A stretch of DNA of 21,895 nucleotides, taken from the NCBI GenBank assembly GCA_936936565.1, contig CAKZIX010000165.1, positions 1-21,895 of the forward strand. Direction: 5' to 3'. The notes beneath the pieces are model-generated. The model was given only the letters and a program-made list of their open reading frames with translations. It was not told the DNA's origin and ran no database searches. The position numbers were made by a program, and so were the translations under genes. Position 1 is the first letter of the stretch. Each line of letters starts with the position of its first letter. Positions 14,744 to 21,895 of the stretch are shown in pieces. This DNA comes from an uncultured Nocardiaceae bacterium. GTDB taxonomy: Bacteria; Actinomycetota; Actinomycetes; Mycobacteriales; Mycobacteriaceae.

Positions 14744-15991
14744 ATGTGGACTGTCGCGGGTGACGGGAAGACGATCGCCGCCGGTGCCGTGGTGGCACCG
14801 CACGAGCGGCTGAGCTGGCCGCGCACGATCGGAATCGGCATGCAGCACGTGGTCGCGATGTTCGGCGCGACGCTGCTCGTGCCGACGATCACCGGGTTCC
14901 CGGTCACGACGACGCTGCTGTTCTCCGGCCTCGGGACCGCGCTGTTCCTGCTGCTCACCCGCGGCCGGATCCCGAGCTACCTGGGTTCCTCCTTCGCGTT
15001 TCTCGCACCGCTGGCCGCGTCGCAGTCGCACGGCCCGGCCGCGCAGCTCGGCGGTGTGCTCGCGGTGGGTGTGGTGCTCGCGCTGGTCGGCGTGCTGGTC
15101 AAGATCGTCGGCTCGAAGCTGCTCGACGCGGTGATGCCGCCGGTGGTCACCGGTGCTGTGGTCGCACTGATCGGGCTGAACCTGGCGCCGGTGGCCGCGA
15201 CGTCGTTCGCGGCGCAGCCGTTGATCGCCGCGATCACCCTGCTGGCCATTCTGCTGGCGACCGTGCTCGGCCCCGGTATGGTTGCGCGCCTCGGCATTCT
15301 GGTCGGTGTCGCGGTCGGCTGGGCGTTCGCGGCGGCAACCGGGAACCTTGCCGATGCGCGTGTGGACGCGCTGCGCGCCGCCGACTGGTTGGGGGTGCCG
15401 GAACTGCGCGGGCCCAGTTTCGAGCTGTCGGTGATCCTGTTGGCGCTGCCGGTGGTGATCGTGCTCGTCGCCGAGAACGTCGGGCACGTGAAGGCGGTGG
15501 CGGCGATGACCGGAAAATCGCTCGACGACGTGGCCGGCGACGCCCTGATCGCGGACGGCCTGGCCACCACGCTGGCCGGCGCCGGCGGGGGCTCCGGCAC
15601 CACCACCTACGCCGAGAACATCGGCGTGATGGCGGCGACGCGGGTGTACTCGACCGCGGCCTACTGGGTGGCGGCGGCCACCGCGATCGTGCTCGCGTTC
15701 TCGCCGAAGTTCGGTGCGTTCGTGTTCACCATCCCGGAGGGAGTCATCGGCGGCGCCACGCTGGTGCTCTACGGGATGATCGGCCTGCTCGGGGTGCGCA
15801 TCTGGCTGGACGCCGAGGTCGACTTCACCGACCCGGTCAACCTCACGGTCGCGGGCGCGGCGCTGGTGGCGGGCATCGGCGACCTGACGCTGAAGATCGG
15901 CAGCGTCGAACTGGGCGGCATTGCATGGGGGTCGATGGGCATTCTCGTCGCCTACCCGGTGCTGCGCCGGCTTGCCGATTGGCGCACCTGA
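14744..15991 (+). CDS. NCS2-family uracil/xanthine permease (UraA-like)
   Basis: A proton-coupled nucleobase importer of the cytoplasmic membrane, 415 aa, strongly hydrophobic with about 12-14 helices. Family marks include the TM3 stretch YLGSSFAFLAPLAA (about 79-92), AENVGHVKAV with E244, and the TM10 segment SGTTTYAENIGVMAATRVYS with E291. The two glutamates match the substrate-binding Glu pair of E. coli UraA, which favours uracil over xanthine. The short cytoplasmic N-terminus ends in APHERLSWPRTIGIGMQH. The start is supported by a leaderless -10 directly upstream. It is convergent with lexA. Confidence 0.92.
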   Translation: MWTVAGDGKTIAAGAVVAPHERLSWPRTIGIGMQHVVAMFGATLLVPTITGFPVTTTLLFSGLGTALFLLLTRGRIPSYLGSSFAFLAPLAASQSHGPAAQLGGVLAVGVVLALVGVLVKIVGSKLLDAVMPPVVTGAVVALIGLNLAPVAATSFAAQPLIAAITLLAILLATVLGPGMVARLGILVGVAVGWAFAAATGNLADARVDALRAADWLGVPELRGPSFELSVILLALPVVIVLVAENVGHVKAVAAMTGKSLDDVAGDALIADGLATTLAGAGGGSGTTTYAENIGVMAATRVYSTAAYWVAAATAIVLAFSPKFGAFVFTIPEGVIGGATLVLYGMIGLLGVRIWLDAEVDFTDPVNLTVAGAALVAGIGDLTLKIGSVELGGIAWGSMGILVAYPVLRRLADWRT

Positions 15992-16066
15992 ACTGCGGGA
16001 GGCCGCGCTTGTCCGACATCGCCAACTCGACGACGCACCCAACGGTGATTCCGGACCTTCCAGATG

Positions 16067-16083
16067 GCCGGGTGTGACCCGGC
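16067..16083 (-). terminator. Hairpin directly after the lexA stop codon
   Basis: GCCGGGT (16067-16073) and ACCCGGC (16077-16083) are perfect 7-bp arms over a 3-nt loop, abutting the lexA TGA (16084-16086, minus strand). There is no U-run, as is common for actinobacterial terminators. It may also serve the convergent permease gene. The rest of 15992-16066 shows nothing recognisable. Confidence 0.5.
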
Positions 16084-16776
16084 TCAGACCTTGCGGATCA
16101 GCGTGACGACCTTTCCGAGGATGACCGCGTCGTTGCCGTTGATGGGTTCGAACAGCTCGTTGTGGGGCAGCAGCCAGATGTCGCGACCCTTGCGCTTGAA
16201 CGTCTTGACGGTGGCCTCGCCGTCGATCATCGCCGCCACGATGTCGCCGTTGTCGGCGACATTCTGCTGCCGCACCACCACCCAGTCGCCGTCACAGATC
16301 GCGGCGTCGATCATCGATTCGCCGACGACCTTGAGCAGGAACAGCGAACCTTCGCCGACCACGTCCCGCGGTAGCGGGAAGACGTCTTCGACGGCCTCCT
16401 CGGCGAGGATCGGGCCGCCTGCGGCGATGCGGCCCAGCACCGGAACGAACGTGGGCGTGGGCAATGTGTTGGCTTCGGTCTGCGTCTCCTCGGCCGCGCC
16501 GGTGGCTGCGACATCGTCGAGACCGCGCACGTCCACCGCACGCGGCCGGTTCGCGTCGCGGCGCAGGAATCCCTTGCGCTCGAGCGTGCGCAGCTGATGG
16601 GCCACCGACGACGTGGAGGTGAGACCGACGGCATCGCCGATCTCGCGGATGCTTGGTGGGTAGCCGCGTTCGGCAACCGATGCGCGGATGACCTCGAGCA
16701 CCTTGCGTTGCCGTTCGGTCAGGCCGGCGCTGATGTCCGGACCCTCAACGGTTCCGCCGGTCGTGTCGTCGTTCAT
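16084..16776 (-). CDS. lexA: LexA repressor, SOS regulator
   Basis: LexA binds SOS boxes and self-cleaves when RecA filaments form. The 230-aa protein has an N-terminal winged helix (LTERQRKVLEVIRASVAERGYPPSIREIGDAVGLTSTSSVAHQL, about 19-62), a hinge, and the S24 protease domain with scissile bond A119-G120 (GRIAAGGPILAEE), Ser154 (VVGESMID) and Lys191 (GEATVKTF). I chose ATG 16776 because GGAGGA lies 10 nt upstream on the minus strand. An upstream ATG at 16812 would add 12 residues and lacks proper spacing. The -10/-35 at 16827-16855 and the box at 16852-16867 indicate autoregulation. Confidence 0.97.
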   Translation of the reverse strand: MNDDTTGGTVEGPDISAGLTERQRKVLEVIRASVAERGYPPSIREIGDAVGLTSTSSVAHQLRTLERKGFLRRDANRPRAVDVRGLDDVAATGAAEETQTEANTLPTPTFVPVLGRIAAGGPILAEEAVEDVFPLPRDVVGEGSLFLLKVVGESMIDAAICDGDWVVVRQQNVADNGDIVAAMIDGEATVKTFKRKGRDIWLLPHNELFEPINGNDAVILGKVVTLIRKV

Positions 16777-16826
16777 GATTCTGGGTTCCTCCGGAGTTTC
16801 GGGTCCGAACATCCTCTTGGTTGCTG

Positions 16827-16855
16827 AATTTAGTCGTCGCGACACGCGGTTTCAA
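16827..16855 (-). promoter_or_regulatory. lexA promoter
   Basis: On the minus strand TTGAAA (16855-16850) and TAAATT (16832-16827) are 17 nt apart, close to sigma-70-type consensus. Transcription would start near 16820, giving a leader of about 44 nt before ATG 16776. The -35 overlaps the lexA-proximal LexA box. Confidence 0.7.
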
Positions 16856-16867
16856 ACACCTGTTCGA
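16852..16867. promoter_or_regulatory. LexA box (SOS box), lexA-proximal
   Basis: TCAAACACCTGTTCGA matches the mycobacterial-type consensus TCGAACRNNYGTTCGA at all but one position. It overlaps the lexA -35, so LexA binding would block its own promoter. Confidence 0.85.
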
Positions 16868-16892
16868 CCGTGTCGGGCGTTTCCGGCGAAGT

Positions 16893-16915
16893 TTGTCGGT
16901 GCCTCGTGATAGAAC
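16893..16915 (+). promoter_or_regulatory. PafBC-type (RecA-independent) damage promoter for the LysM gene
   Basis: TTGTCGGTG (16893-16901), an exact 8-nt spacer and TAGAAC (16910-16915) match the RecA-NDp/PafBC motif TTGTCRGTG-N8-TANNNT except for the last base of the -10. The predicted start of transcription falls in or next to the first LexA box at 16917. Confidence 0.65.
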
Positions 16916-16916
16916 T

Positions 16917-16932
16917 TCGAACAAGCGTTCAT
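16917..16932. promoter_or_regulatory. LexA box 1 of the LysM gene
   Basis: TCGAACAAGCGTTCAT matches the consensus TCGAACRNNYGTTCGA except for the last two bases; the core GAAC-N4-GTTC is perfect. Confidence 0.85.
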
Positions 16933-16947
16933 CGAACGAATGGTCGA
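16932..16947. promoter_or_regulatory. LexA box 2 of the LysM gene
   Basis: TCGAACGAATGGTCGA matches TCGAACRNNYGTTCGA with one mismatch. It shares base 16932 with box 1, so the two boxes are 15 bp apart centre to centre, and it ends 15 nt before the LysM ATG. Confidence 0.75.
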
Positions 16948-16949
16948 AC

Positions 16950-16955
16950 AGGAGG
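16950..16955 (+). promoter_or_regulatory. Strong ribosome-binding site of the LysM gene
   Basis: AGGAGG, 7 nt before ATG 16963, fixes the start. Confidence 0.85.
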
Positions 16956-16962
16956 CCACGCC

Positions 16963-17502
16963 ATGAGCATCACGGTCGAGCATTTCACCCCCGCTCCCGC
17001 CCGTACCCGTCGCGTTTCCGCCGCGGACCGGCAGCTGTCGTCGCAGCCGGGCCGGGTCGCCGCGGAGCCGGGCTCGCCCGGTCGGAGCGCCACCGGAGCG
17101 CGCCGGGTCGTGCGCCGCGTCCCGGCGGACGCCGGTCCGCGCCGGGCCCTCGCCTACGGCCCGGCGCGGGCGCGCCGCTCAGCGGTGCCACACGCGGCAC
17201 CGGCCGCGCAGCCCCAGCCCCGCGCGCAGGTGGTGGTCGCAGCGGCGTTGTTGGCCGCCGTCGTGGTCATGGGCTTGCTGGGGCTGGCGCACCTGCGTGC
17301 CGGCGATGGTGTCGCGGTGCCCGAGGCCACCACGGTGGTGCAGGTCAACGCGGGGGAGTCGTTGTCGGACGTGGCGGCCCGGGTGGCCCCGGAAGCGCCG
17401 GTCGGCGCGGTGGTGGAGCGCATCCGAGAGCTCAACGGGCTCAGCAGTTCGGCGCTGCACCCGGGTCAGATGCTGGTCACGCCCACGGGCACCGGCAACT
17501 GA
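16963..17502 (+). CDS. LysM-domain SOS-induced cell division suppressor (Rv2719c/ChiZ-DivS type)
   Basis: A 179-aa membrane protein divergent from lexA. A basic, Pro/Ala-rich cytoplasmic region (1-88) leads to one membrane helix (about 89-111, VVVAAALLAAVVVMGLLGLAHL) and an extracytoplasmic LysM peptidoglycan-binding domain (about 125-174; VQVNAGESLSDVAAR ... IRELNGLSSSALHPGQMLV). The same position and architecture is found in M. tuberculosis Rv2719c (ChiZ) and in Corynebacterium DivS, which halt division after DNA damage. The upstream LexA boxes and PafBC-type promoter support damage induction here. No hydrolase catalytic domain is visible apart from LysM. Confidence 0.9.
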   Translation: MSITVEHFTPAPARTRRVSAADRQLSSQPGRVAAEPGSPGRSATGARRVVRRVPADAGPRRALAYGPARARRSAVPHAAPAAQPQPRAQVVVAAALLAAVVVMGLLGLAHLRAGDGVAVPEATTVVQVNAGESLSDVAARVAPEAPVGAVVERIRELNGLSSSALHPGQMLVTPTGTGN

Positions 17503-17590
17503 CACCGCGTCCGGCGGTGCGCGATGTCCGGTGGCGAGCCGGCGGGGGCAGCCGAGGCGGCGAGCGCATCGGCGCTCGGGCGGCGACGGG

Positions 17591-17596
17591 TATCCT
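17591..17596 (+). promoter_or_regulatory. Candidate -10 of the nrdR promoter
   Basis: TATCCT fits TANNNT in the 153-nt gap between the LysM gene and nrdR, giving a leader of about 50 nt. No clear -35 is visible and no terminator is seen after the LysM gene, so read-through is possible. Confidence 0.4.
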
Positions 17597-17655
17597 CGGG
17601 TGCGGCCGGTCACGCACCGCAGGGACCGGCGTCCGCCTTCGACGAAGGATTCGCC

Positions 17656-18123
17656 ATGCACTGCCCGTTCTGTCGCCACCCGGACTCCCGCGTGGTCGAC
17701 TCGCGCGAGGCGGAAGAAGGCACGGCAATCCGGCGCCGGCGTTCCTGCCCCAATTGCGGGCGGCGGTTCACCACGGTGGAAACTGCGGTCCTCGCGGTGG
17801 TGAAGCGCAGCGGCGTCACCGAGCCGTTCAGCCGGGAAAAGGTCATCCGCGGCGTACGGCGGGCGTGTCAGGGCCGTCAGGTCGCCGACGATGCGCTGAG
17901 CCTGCTGGCCCAGCAGGTCGAGGACGCGGTGCGTGCGCAGGGCCCCGAGGTTCCGAGTCACGAAGTGGGCCTTGCCATTCTGGGCCCGCTGCGGGATCTG
18001 GACGAGGTCGCCTACCTGCGGTTCGCTTCGGTGTACCGCTCGTTCTCCTCCGCCGACGATTTCGAACGCGAGATCGATGCCCTGCGCCGGCATCGCGCGC
18101 AGGCGGCCGCCGCGCGGGAATGA
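17656..18123 (+). CDS. nrdR: Transcriptional repressor NrdR of ribonucleotide reductase genes
   Basis: NrdR senses ATP/dATP and represses nrd operons. The 155-aa protein is the usual family length. The N-terminal zinc ribbon is MHCPFC..CPNC with C3, C6, C31 and C34. The ATP-cone follows at about 46-136 (LAVVKRSGVTEPFSREKVIRGVRRAC ... LGPLRDLDEVAYLRFASVYRSF). GAAGGA lies 6 nt before ATG 17656. In Mycobacteriales nrdR regularly follows the lexA/LysM pair, placing dNTP supply control next to the damage response. Confidence 0.97.
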   Translation: MHCPFCRHPDSRVVDSREAEEGTAIRRRRSCPNCGRRFTTVETAVLAVVKRSGVTEPFSREKVIRGVRRACQGRQVADDALSLLAQQVEDAVRAQGPEVPSHEVGLAILGPLRDLDEVAYLRFASVYRSFSSADDFEREIDALRRHRAQAAAARE

Positions 18124-18151
18124 TCTGCCGCGCGGGGTAGTTGGTGCTGGC

Positions 18152-18550
18152 GTGCCCAAAGGACCCATTCCCGAGCAGTACATCCAGATCCTCGAGCGCC
18201 CGAACCCGGCGGTGATGGCCACGGTGGACGGCGCTGGTGCGCCGGTGTCGGTGGCCACCTGGTACCTCTGGGAGGACGGGCGCCTGCTGGTGAACCTGGC
18301 GGCCGAGCGCAAGCGGCTCGAGCACCTGTATGCCGATCCGCGGCTGTCGCTCACCGTGCTCGACGGCGATTCCTGGTATAGGCACATCAGCCTGCGCGGC
18401 GTCGCCACGCTGTCCGACGATCCTGATTCCAGCGTGATCGACCGGATCTCCCGGCACTATTCGGGCCAGCCGTACCGGCTGCGCGATCAGAAACGGGTCA
18501 GCGCCTGGGTCGACGTCGACACCTACCACGTGTGGGGTTTCGATCGCTGA
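18152..18550 (+). CDS. PPOX-class F420/FMN-dependent flavoprotein
   Basis: A split-barrel flavin/deazaflavin-binding protein of 132 aa, of the PPOX/TIGR03618-like F420-dependent group frequent in Actinobacteria. Visible parts are the strand pair PNPAVMATVDGAGAPVSVATWYLWEDGRLLVNL, the phosphate-binding AAERKRLEHLYADPRLSLTVLD, YRHISLRGVATL and the C-terminal RVSAWVDVDTYHVWGF. GTG 18152 is chosen because VPKGPIPEQY is a normal N-terminus for the family and the frame upstream runs into nrdR. It lies 28 nt after nrdR. Substrate and cofactor (F420 or FMN) cannot be told from sequence alone. Confidence 0.85.
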   Translation: MPKGPIPEQYIQILERPNPAVMATVDGAGAPVSVATWYLWEDGRLLVNLAAERKRLEHLYADPRLSLTVLDGDSWYRHISLRGVATLSDDPDSSVIDRISRHYSGQPYRLRDQKRVSAWVDVDTYHVWGFDR

Positions 18551-18551
18551 A

Positions 18552-18565
18552 CCCGGCACACCGGG
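18552..18565. terminator. Weak hairpin between convergent genes
   Basis: CCCGG-CACA-CCGGG lies right after the PPOX gene stop and before the hrpA stop on the other strand. It is short and has no U-run; a bidirectional terminator role is a guess. Confidence 0.3.
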
Positions 18566-18640
18566 CACGGTGCGGTGTAGAACGCAGCCACCGGTGTTCG
18601 GGTGCGCGGCGTCCTACGACGCACTCCGAACGCGACCTCA

Positions 18641-21600
18641 TCAGCGAATGGCCTTGATCGCCTTCATGATTCGTTGCTCCGAGATCGGGAACGGCGTGCC
18701 CAGTCGCTGCGCGAACAGACTGATCCGCAATTCTTCGAACAGCCAGGCGACGTCCACCACCTCGGGGCTGCCCCGACGTGGCTCGGGCAGCCCCTGCAGC
18801 AGCCGGTCGTAGGCCGCATAGACGCGGTCGAGCGTCGCCATCGCCTGCCGGTCCCGGGTTGCGCTGGCCGGCAAGGCGTCCAATCGCACCACGGCGCCCT
18901 CGAGATAGCGCGGAACCTCGCGCAGCCGGGCGGTACCCAAGTCCGTGACGAACCCCTCGAACACCAGATTGTCGAGTTGATCCCGCACGTCCTCGGCGAT
19001 GTCGCGGGGCGCGGACTCCAGCCGCAACTGCACCTGCCGGGCCTGCTCGAGCACCGGAACCACCAGGCGCACAAGCGCACTCACCCGTGCGGTGAGCTCC
19101 GCGCGGACTGCGGCGGTGAGCTTGTCGAAGGCGGCCGGGCTGCGCACGGGCCCGCCGTGCGCGGCGATCAACTCGTCCACCGCCGCCGCGCGGCAGTCGT
19201 CGAGGAGCCCGGCGAGGCTGCCGTCCGGGTTCTGGCTGACCGTGAGCCGTTGCGCCGGCGTGAGTGATCCGAACACCGCCTTCGGTGGCGTGGTCACGGC
19301 CGCCAGCAGCAGGGCGCGGGTGCCGGCGCGCATCGCGGCGGCCTGTTCGGCGGCTGTCGGCAGCACGCGCACCGCCACCCCGCCGGACTCCACGACCAGA
19401 GCCGGGTATCCCGTGACGTCCTGACCGCCGAGCCTGCGGGTGATCGACGGGGCCAGCGTGCCTAGCGATTCCGCGGTCCACACCGTGGCGGGGGCGCGCT
19501 CGGCGGTCGCCGCCGCCTTCGCGACCGCCGCCTCCGTGCGCCCCGCCAGCGCCGCTCGCAGCGCCGGCAGATCCTTGCCCTTGCGCACGATGGTCGTGCC
19601 GTCTACGGCGGCGAAGGTCATGCGCAAGTGATCGGGCAATGTGTCCGGGGCGAAGTCGGTCGCCGCGATCGGGGTGGCGCTGAGCCGGGTCAGCTCGCGC
19701 GCGAGCGCGCTCGGTAACGGCTCACTGCGCGCAGTCATCGACGCCAATGCGGCCGCCGCGAAATCCGGTGCCGGCACAACCGCGCGGCGCACCTGCTTGG
19801 GCAGCGTTTTGATCAGCGCCGCAACGAGTTCCGGGCGCATCCCGGGCACCAGCCAGTCGAACCCGACATCGCGGACCTGCGCCAGCAACGCGACGGGAAT
19901 GTGCGCGGTGACCCCGTCGTCGGCGGTGCCCGGCTCGAACTGGTAGGTGAGCGGGAACTGAATTTCGCCCTGGCGCCACGCATCCGGATAGTCGCCCGAC
20001 AACACTGCGGCCGCGTCGGGGTTGCGCAGCGCGTCCGGGGTGAAATCGAGCAGGTCTGGATCGGCGCGGTGCGCCTGCTTCCACCAGCCGTCGAAGTGCC
20101 GGGCCGACACCACCTCGGCCGGTATGCGCGCATCGTAGAACTGGAACAGCGCCTCGTCGTCGACCAGGATGTCGCGCCGTCGCGCCCGGTTCTCCAGTTC
20201 CTCGACATCCTCGAGCAGGGCGCGATTGCGCGCGAAGAAGTGATGCCGGGTGGTCCACTCGCCCTGCACCAGCGCGTGCCTGACGAACAGCTCGCGTGAC
20301 ACCTCCGCGTCGATATTGCCGTATCCGACAAGACGTTTGGCGACCAGCGGCACGCCGTAGAGGGTGACGCGCTCGTAGGCCATGGCCGCACCCCGTTTGG
20401 ACGACCAGTGCGGCTCGGAGTAGGTTCGCTTGACCAGGTGCGCGGCCAGCTTCTCGGCCCACTCGGGTTCGATCCGGGCCGCCGTGCGCGCCCACAGCCG
20501 CGAGGTCTCGACGAGTTCGCCCGCCATCACGAACTGCGGTGGCTTGCGGGCCAAGGTGGACCCGGGGAAGATCGCGAACTTCGCGCCGCGCGCGCCCAGG
20601 AACTCGCGGGTTTCGGCCTCGCGAACTCCGATGTGCGACAACAGGCCTGACAGCAACGCCTGGTGAATGGTCGCGCTCGCGGCGGGCGCAATCGACCACT
20701 CGTCGGCACGATCTTCGCCGCCGGCGGCTGCGCTGGAGGCATGCCCACCGGCATGCGAATGCCAGCCGAGCCCGGCGGTGATCTGGCGCAGCTGGCCGTG
20801 CAGGTCCTGCCATTCCCGGATGCGCAGCCAGTGCAGGAACTCGGTCTTGCACATCTTGCGGAACTGGTTGGACGACAGCAGCTTTCGCTGCTCGCGCAGG
20901 TAGTCCCAGAGCTTGAGATAGGCGAGGAAGTCGGAGTGCTCGACGGTGAACCGGGCGTGCGCGGTGTCGGCGGCCTGCTGGTGCTCGGCGGGGCGCTCGC
21001 GAACGTCTTGAATGGACAGGGCCGCAACGATGATCAGCATTTCGCGCAGGCAGCCGGACGTATGCGCCGCGGCGAGCATGCGAGCCATACGCGGGTCGAC
21101 AGGCAGCTGGGCGAGCTGACGGCCGATGGGGGTGAGCTTGCCGGCGGCGAGCGCGCCGAGTTCTTCGAGCAGCGCGACACCGTCACGGACGTTGCGCTTG
21201 TCCGGTGCCTCGACGAACGGGAAGTCTTCGAGGTCGCCCAATTCCATTGCCGCCATCTGCAATACGACGGCGGCCAAATTGGTCCGCAGGATCTCCGGTT
21301 CGGTGAATGCCGGGCGCGACTCGAAATCTTCTTCGGCGTACAACCGGATCGCGATGCCGTCGGCGACGCGGCCGCAGCGCCCCGAGCGCTGCCGGGCCGA
21401 GGCCTGTGAGATCGGTTCGATCGGCAGCCGTTGCACCTTGAGCCGCAAGGAGTATCGCGAGATGCGTGCGGTGCCGGCGTCGATCACGTAGCGGATGCCG
21501 GGCACGGTGAGCGAGGTCTCGGCGACGTTGGTGGCCAGCACCACCCGGCGTCCGGCGTGCGGTGCGAACACGCGGTGCTGTTCGGCGGTGGACAGCCGCG

Positions 21601-21895
21601 CATACAGGGGCAGAATCTCGGTGTTGCGTAACTTCAAGTCCCGCAAACCGTCTGCGGTGTCGCGGATCTCGCGCTCGCCGGACAGGAAGACCAGCACGTC
21701 GCCGTCGCCCGCGGCGAACAACTCCTGCACCGCTGCCCCGATGGCATCCACCGGGTCCTCGTCCAGCACCGGGCGGTACCGGATTTCGACGGGAAACGTG
21801 CGGCCGGACACCTCGACGATCGGGGCGTCGAAGTGCCGGGCGAACAGCTCCGGGTCGATGGTGGCCGAGGTGATGATCACCTTCAGGTCCGGGCG
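18641..21895 (-). CDS. hrpA: ATP-dependent RNA helicase HrpA, C-terminal part (5' end outside the window)
   Basis: A DEAH-box helicase; 1085 residues are visible and the frame is still open at the window edge. The fragment starts just before motif III (SAT at visible residues 10-12, in VIITSATIDPE). It continues with motif IV (DGDVLVFLSGEREI), motif V (VVLATNVAETSLTVPGIRYVIDAG) and motif VI QRSGRCGR (about 169-176). The HA2/winged-helix and OB-type domains follow (ALLEELGALAAGKLTPIGRQLAQLPVDPRMARML; DFLAYLKLWDYL). The long DUF3418-type C-terminal region is characteristic of HrpA rather than HrpB. HrpA-type helicases act on RNA and stalled ribosomes. Motifs I and II lie outside the window. Confidence 0.95.
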   Translation of the reverse strand, partial: RPDLKVIITSATIDPELFARHFDAPIVEVSGRTFPVEIRYRPVLDEDPVDAIGAAVQELFAAGDGDVLVFLSGEREIRDTADGLRDLKLRNTEILPLYARLSTAEQHRVFAPHAGRRVVLATNVAETSLTVPGIRYVIDAGTARISRYSLRLKVQRLPIEPISQASARQRSGRCGRVADGIAIRLYAEEDFESRPAFTEPEILRTNLAAVVLQMAAMELGDLEDFPFVEAPDKRNVRDGVALLEELGALAAGKLTPIGRQLAQLPVDPRMARMLAAAHTSGCLREMLIIVAALSIQDVRERPAEHQQAADTAHARFTVEHSDFLAYLKLWDYLREQRKLLSSNQFRKMCKTEFLHWLRIREWQDLHGQLRQITAGLGWHSHAGGHASSAAAGGEDRADEWSIAPAASATIHQALLSGLLSHIGVREAETREFLGARGAKFAIFPGSTLARKPPQFVMAGELVETSRLWARTAARIEPEWAEKLAAHLVKRTYSEPHWSSKRGAAMAYERVTLYGVPLVAKRLVGYGNIDAEVSRELFVRHALVQGEWTTRHHFFARNRALLEDVEELENRARRRDILVDDEALFQFYDARIPAEVVSARHFDGWWKQAHRADPDLLDFTPDALRNPDAAAVLSGDYPDAWRQGEIQFPLTYQFEPGTADDGVTAHIPVALLAQVRDVGFDWLVPGMRPELVAALIKTLPKQVRRAVVPAPDFAAAALASMTARSEPLPSALARELTRLSATPIAATDFAPDTLPDHLRMTFAAVDGTTIVRKGKDLPALRAALAGRTEAAVAKAAATAERAPATVWTAESLGTLAPSITRRLGGQDVTGYPALVVESGGVAVRVLPTAAEQAAAMRAGTRALLLAAVTTPPKAVFGSLTPAQRLTVSQNPDGSLAGLLDDCRAAAVDELIAAHGGPVRSPAAFDKLTAAVRAELTARVSALVRLVVPVLEQARQVQLRLESAPRDIAEDVRDQLDNLVFEGFVTDLGTARLREVPRYLEGAVVRLDALPASATRDRQAMATLDRVYAAYDRLLQGLPEPRRGSPEVVDVAWLFEELRISLFAQRLGTPFPISEQRIMKAIKAIR

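Noticed and set aside
16776..16845. Longer lexA starting at 16812 or 16845
   Set aside because: The frame is open, but GGAGGA is placed for ATG 16776, the -10 at 16827-16832 would lie inside a gene starting at 16845, and 230 aa fits the family.

Overview
The window is high-GC (clearly above 65%) and compactly coded. GTG starts are common, and several genes have a TANNNT hexamer 6-8 bases before the start codon, as in leaderless actinobacterial transcripts. Gene content and order (recA-recX, glutamate ABC operon, miaB, membrane protein, DUF349 protein, extradiol-dioxygenase-like protein, miaA, dapF, hflX, lexA, divergent LysM gene, nrdR) match the conserved recA-to-nrdR region of Mycobacteriales. 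I read it as a Nocardia- or Rhodococcus-like chromosome; genus and species cannot be fixed from this stretch. I see no rRNA, tRNA, CRISPR array, prophage or transposase gene. It is mostly ordinary core chromosome.

Layout. 1-1204: the 3' part of recA (no intein) with recX overlapping it. 1356-5913, minus strand: gluA-gluB-(511-bp non-coding spacer)-gluC-gluD-second glutamate-type binding protein. 6040-8132, plus strand: miaB and a four-helix membrane protein. 8150-9529, minus strand: a DUF349 protein. 9656-12110, plus strand: extradiol-dioxygenase-like protein, miaA and dapF, overlapping by 4 nt each. 12251-15991, plus strand: hflX, a secreted/anchored predicted beta-propeller protein, and an NCS2 uracil permease. 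16084-16776, minus strand: lexA. 16963-18550, plus strand: LysM division-suppressor-type gene, nrdR and a PPOX/F420-type flavoprotein. 18641 to the window end, minus strand: the 3' part of hrpA.

Functional links. RecA, RecX, LexA and the LysM gene belong to the DNA-damage response. The lexA/LysM intergenic region is the most information-rich stretch: three near-consensus LexA boxes, a good lexA promoter overlapping one of them, and a PafBC-type (RecA-independent) damage promoter aimed at the LysM gene. MiaA and MiaB act in sequence on A37 of tRNA. The glu genes encode one polar-amino-acid importer, apparently with two binding proteins.

Less explained pieces. The gluB-gluC spacer is packed with palindromes and bounded by 49-nt inverted repeats, like a small non-autonomous element or a repetitive intergenic module. 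A degenerate ~60-nt tandem duplication covers the recX stop codon. The second binding protein has no normally placed lipobox. I found no strong candidate for an entirely new multi-gene system; the best leads are the regulatory and repeat structures listed in the findings.
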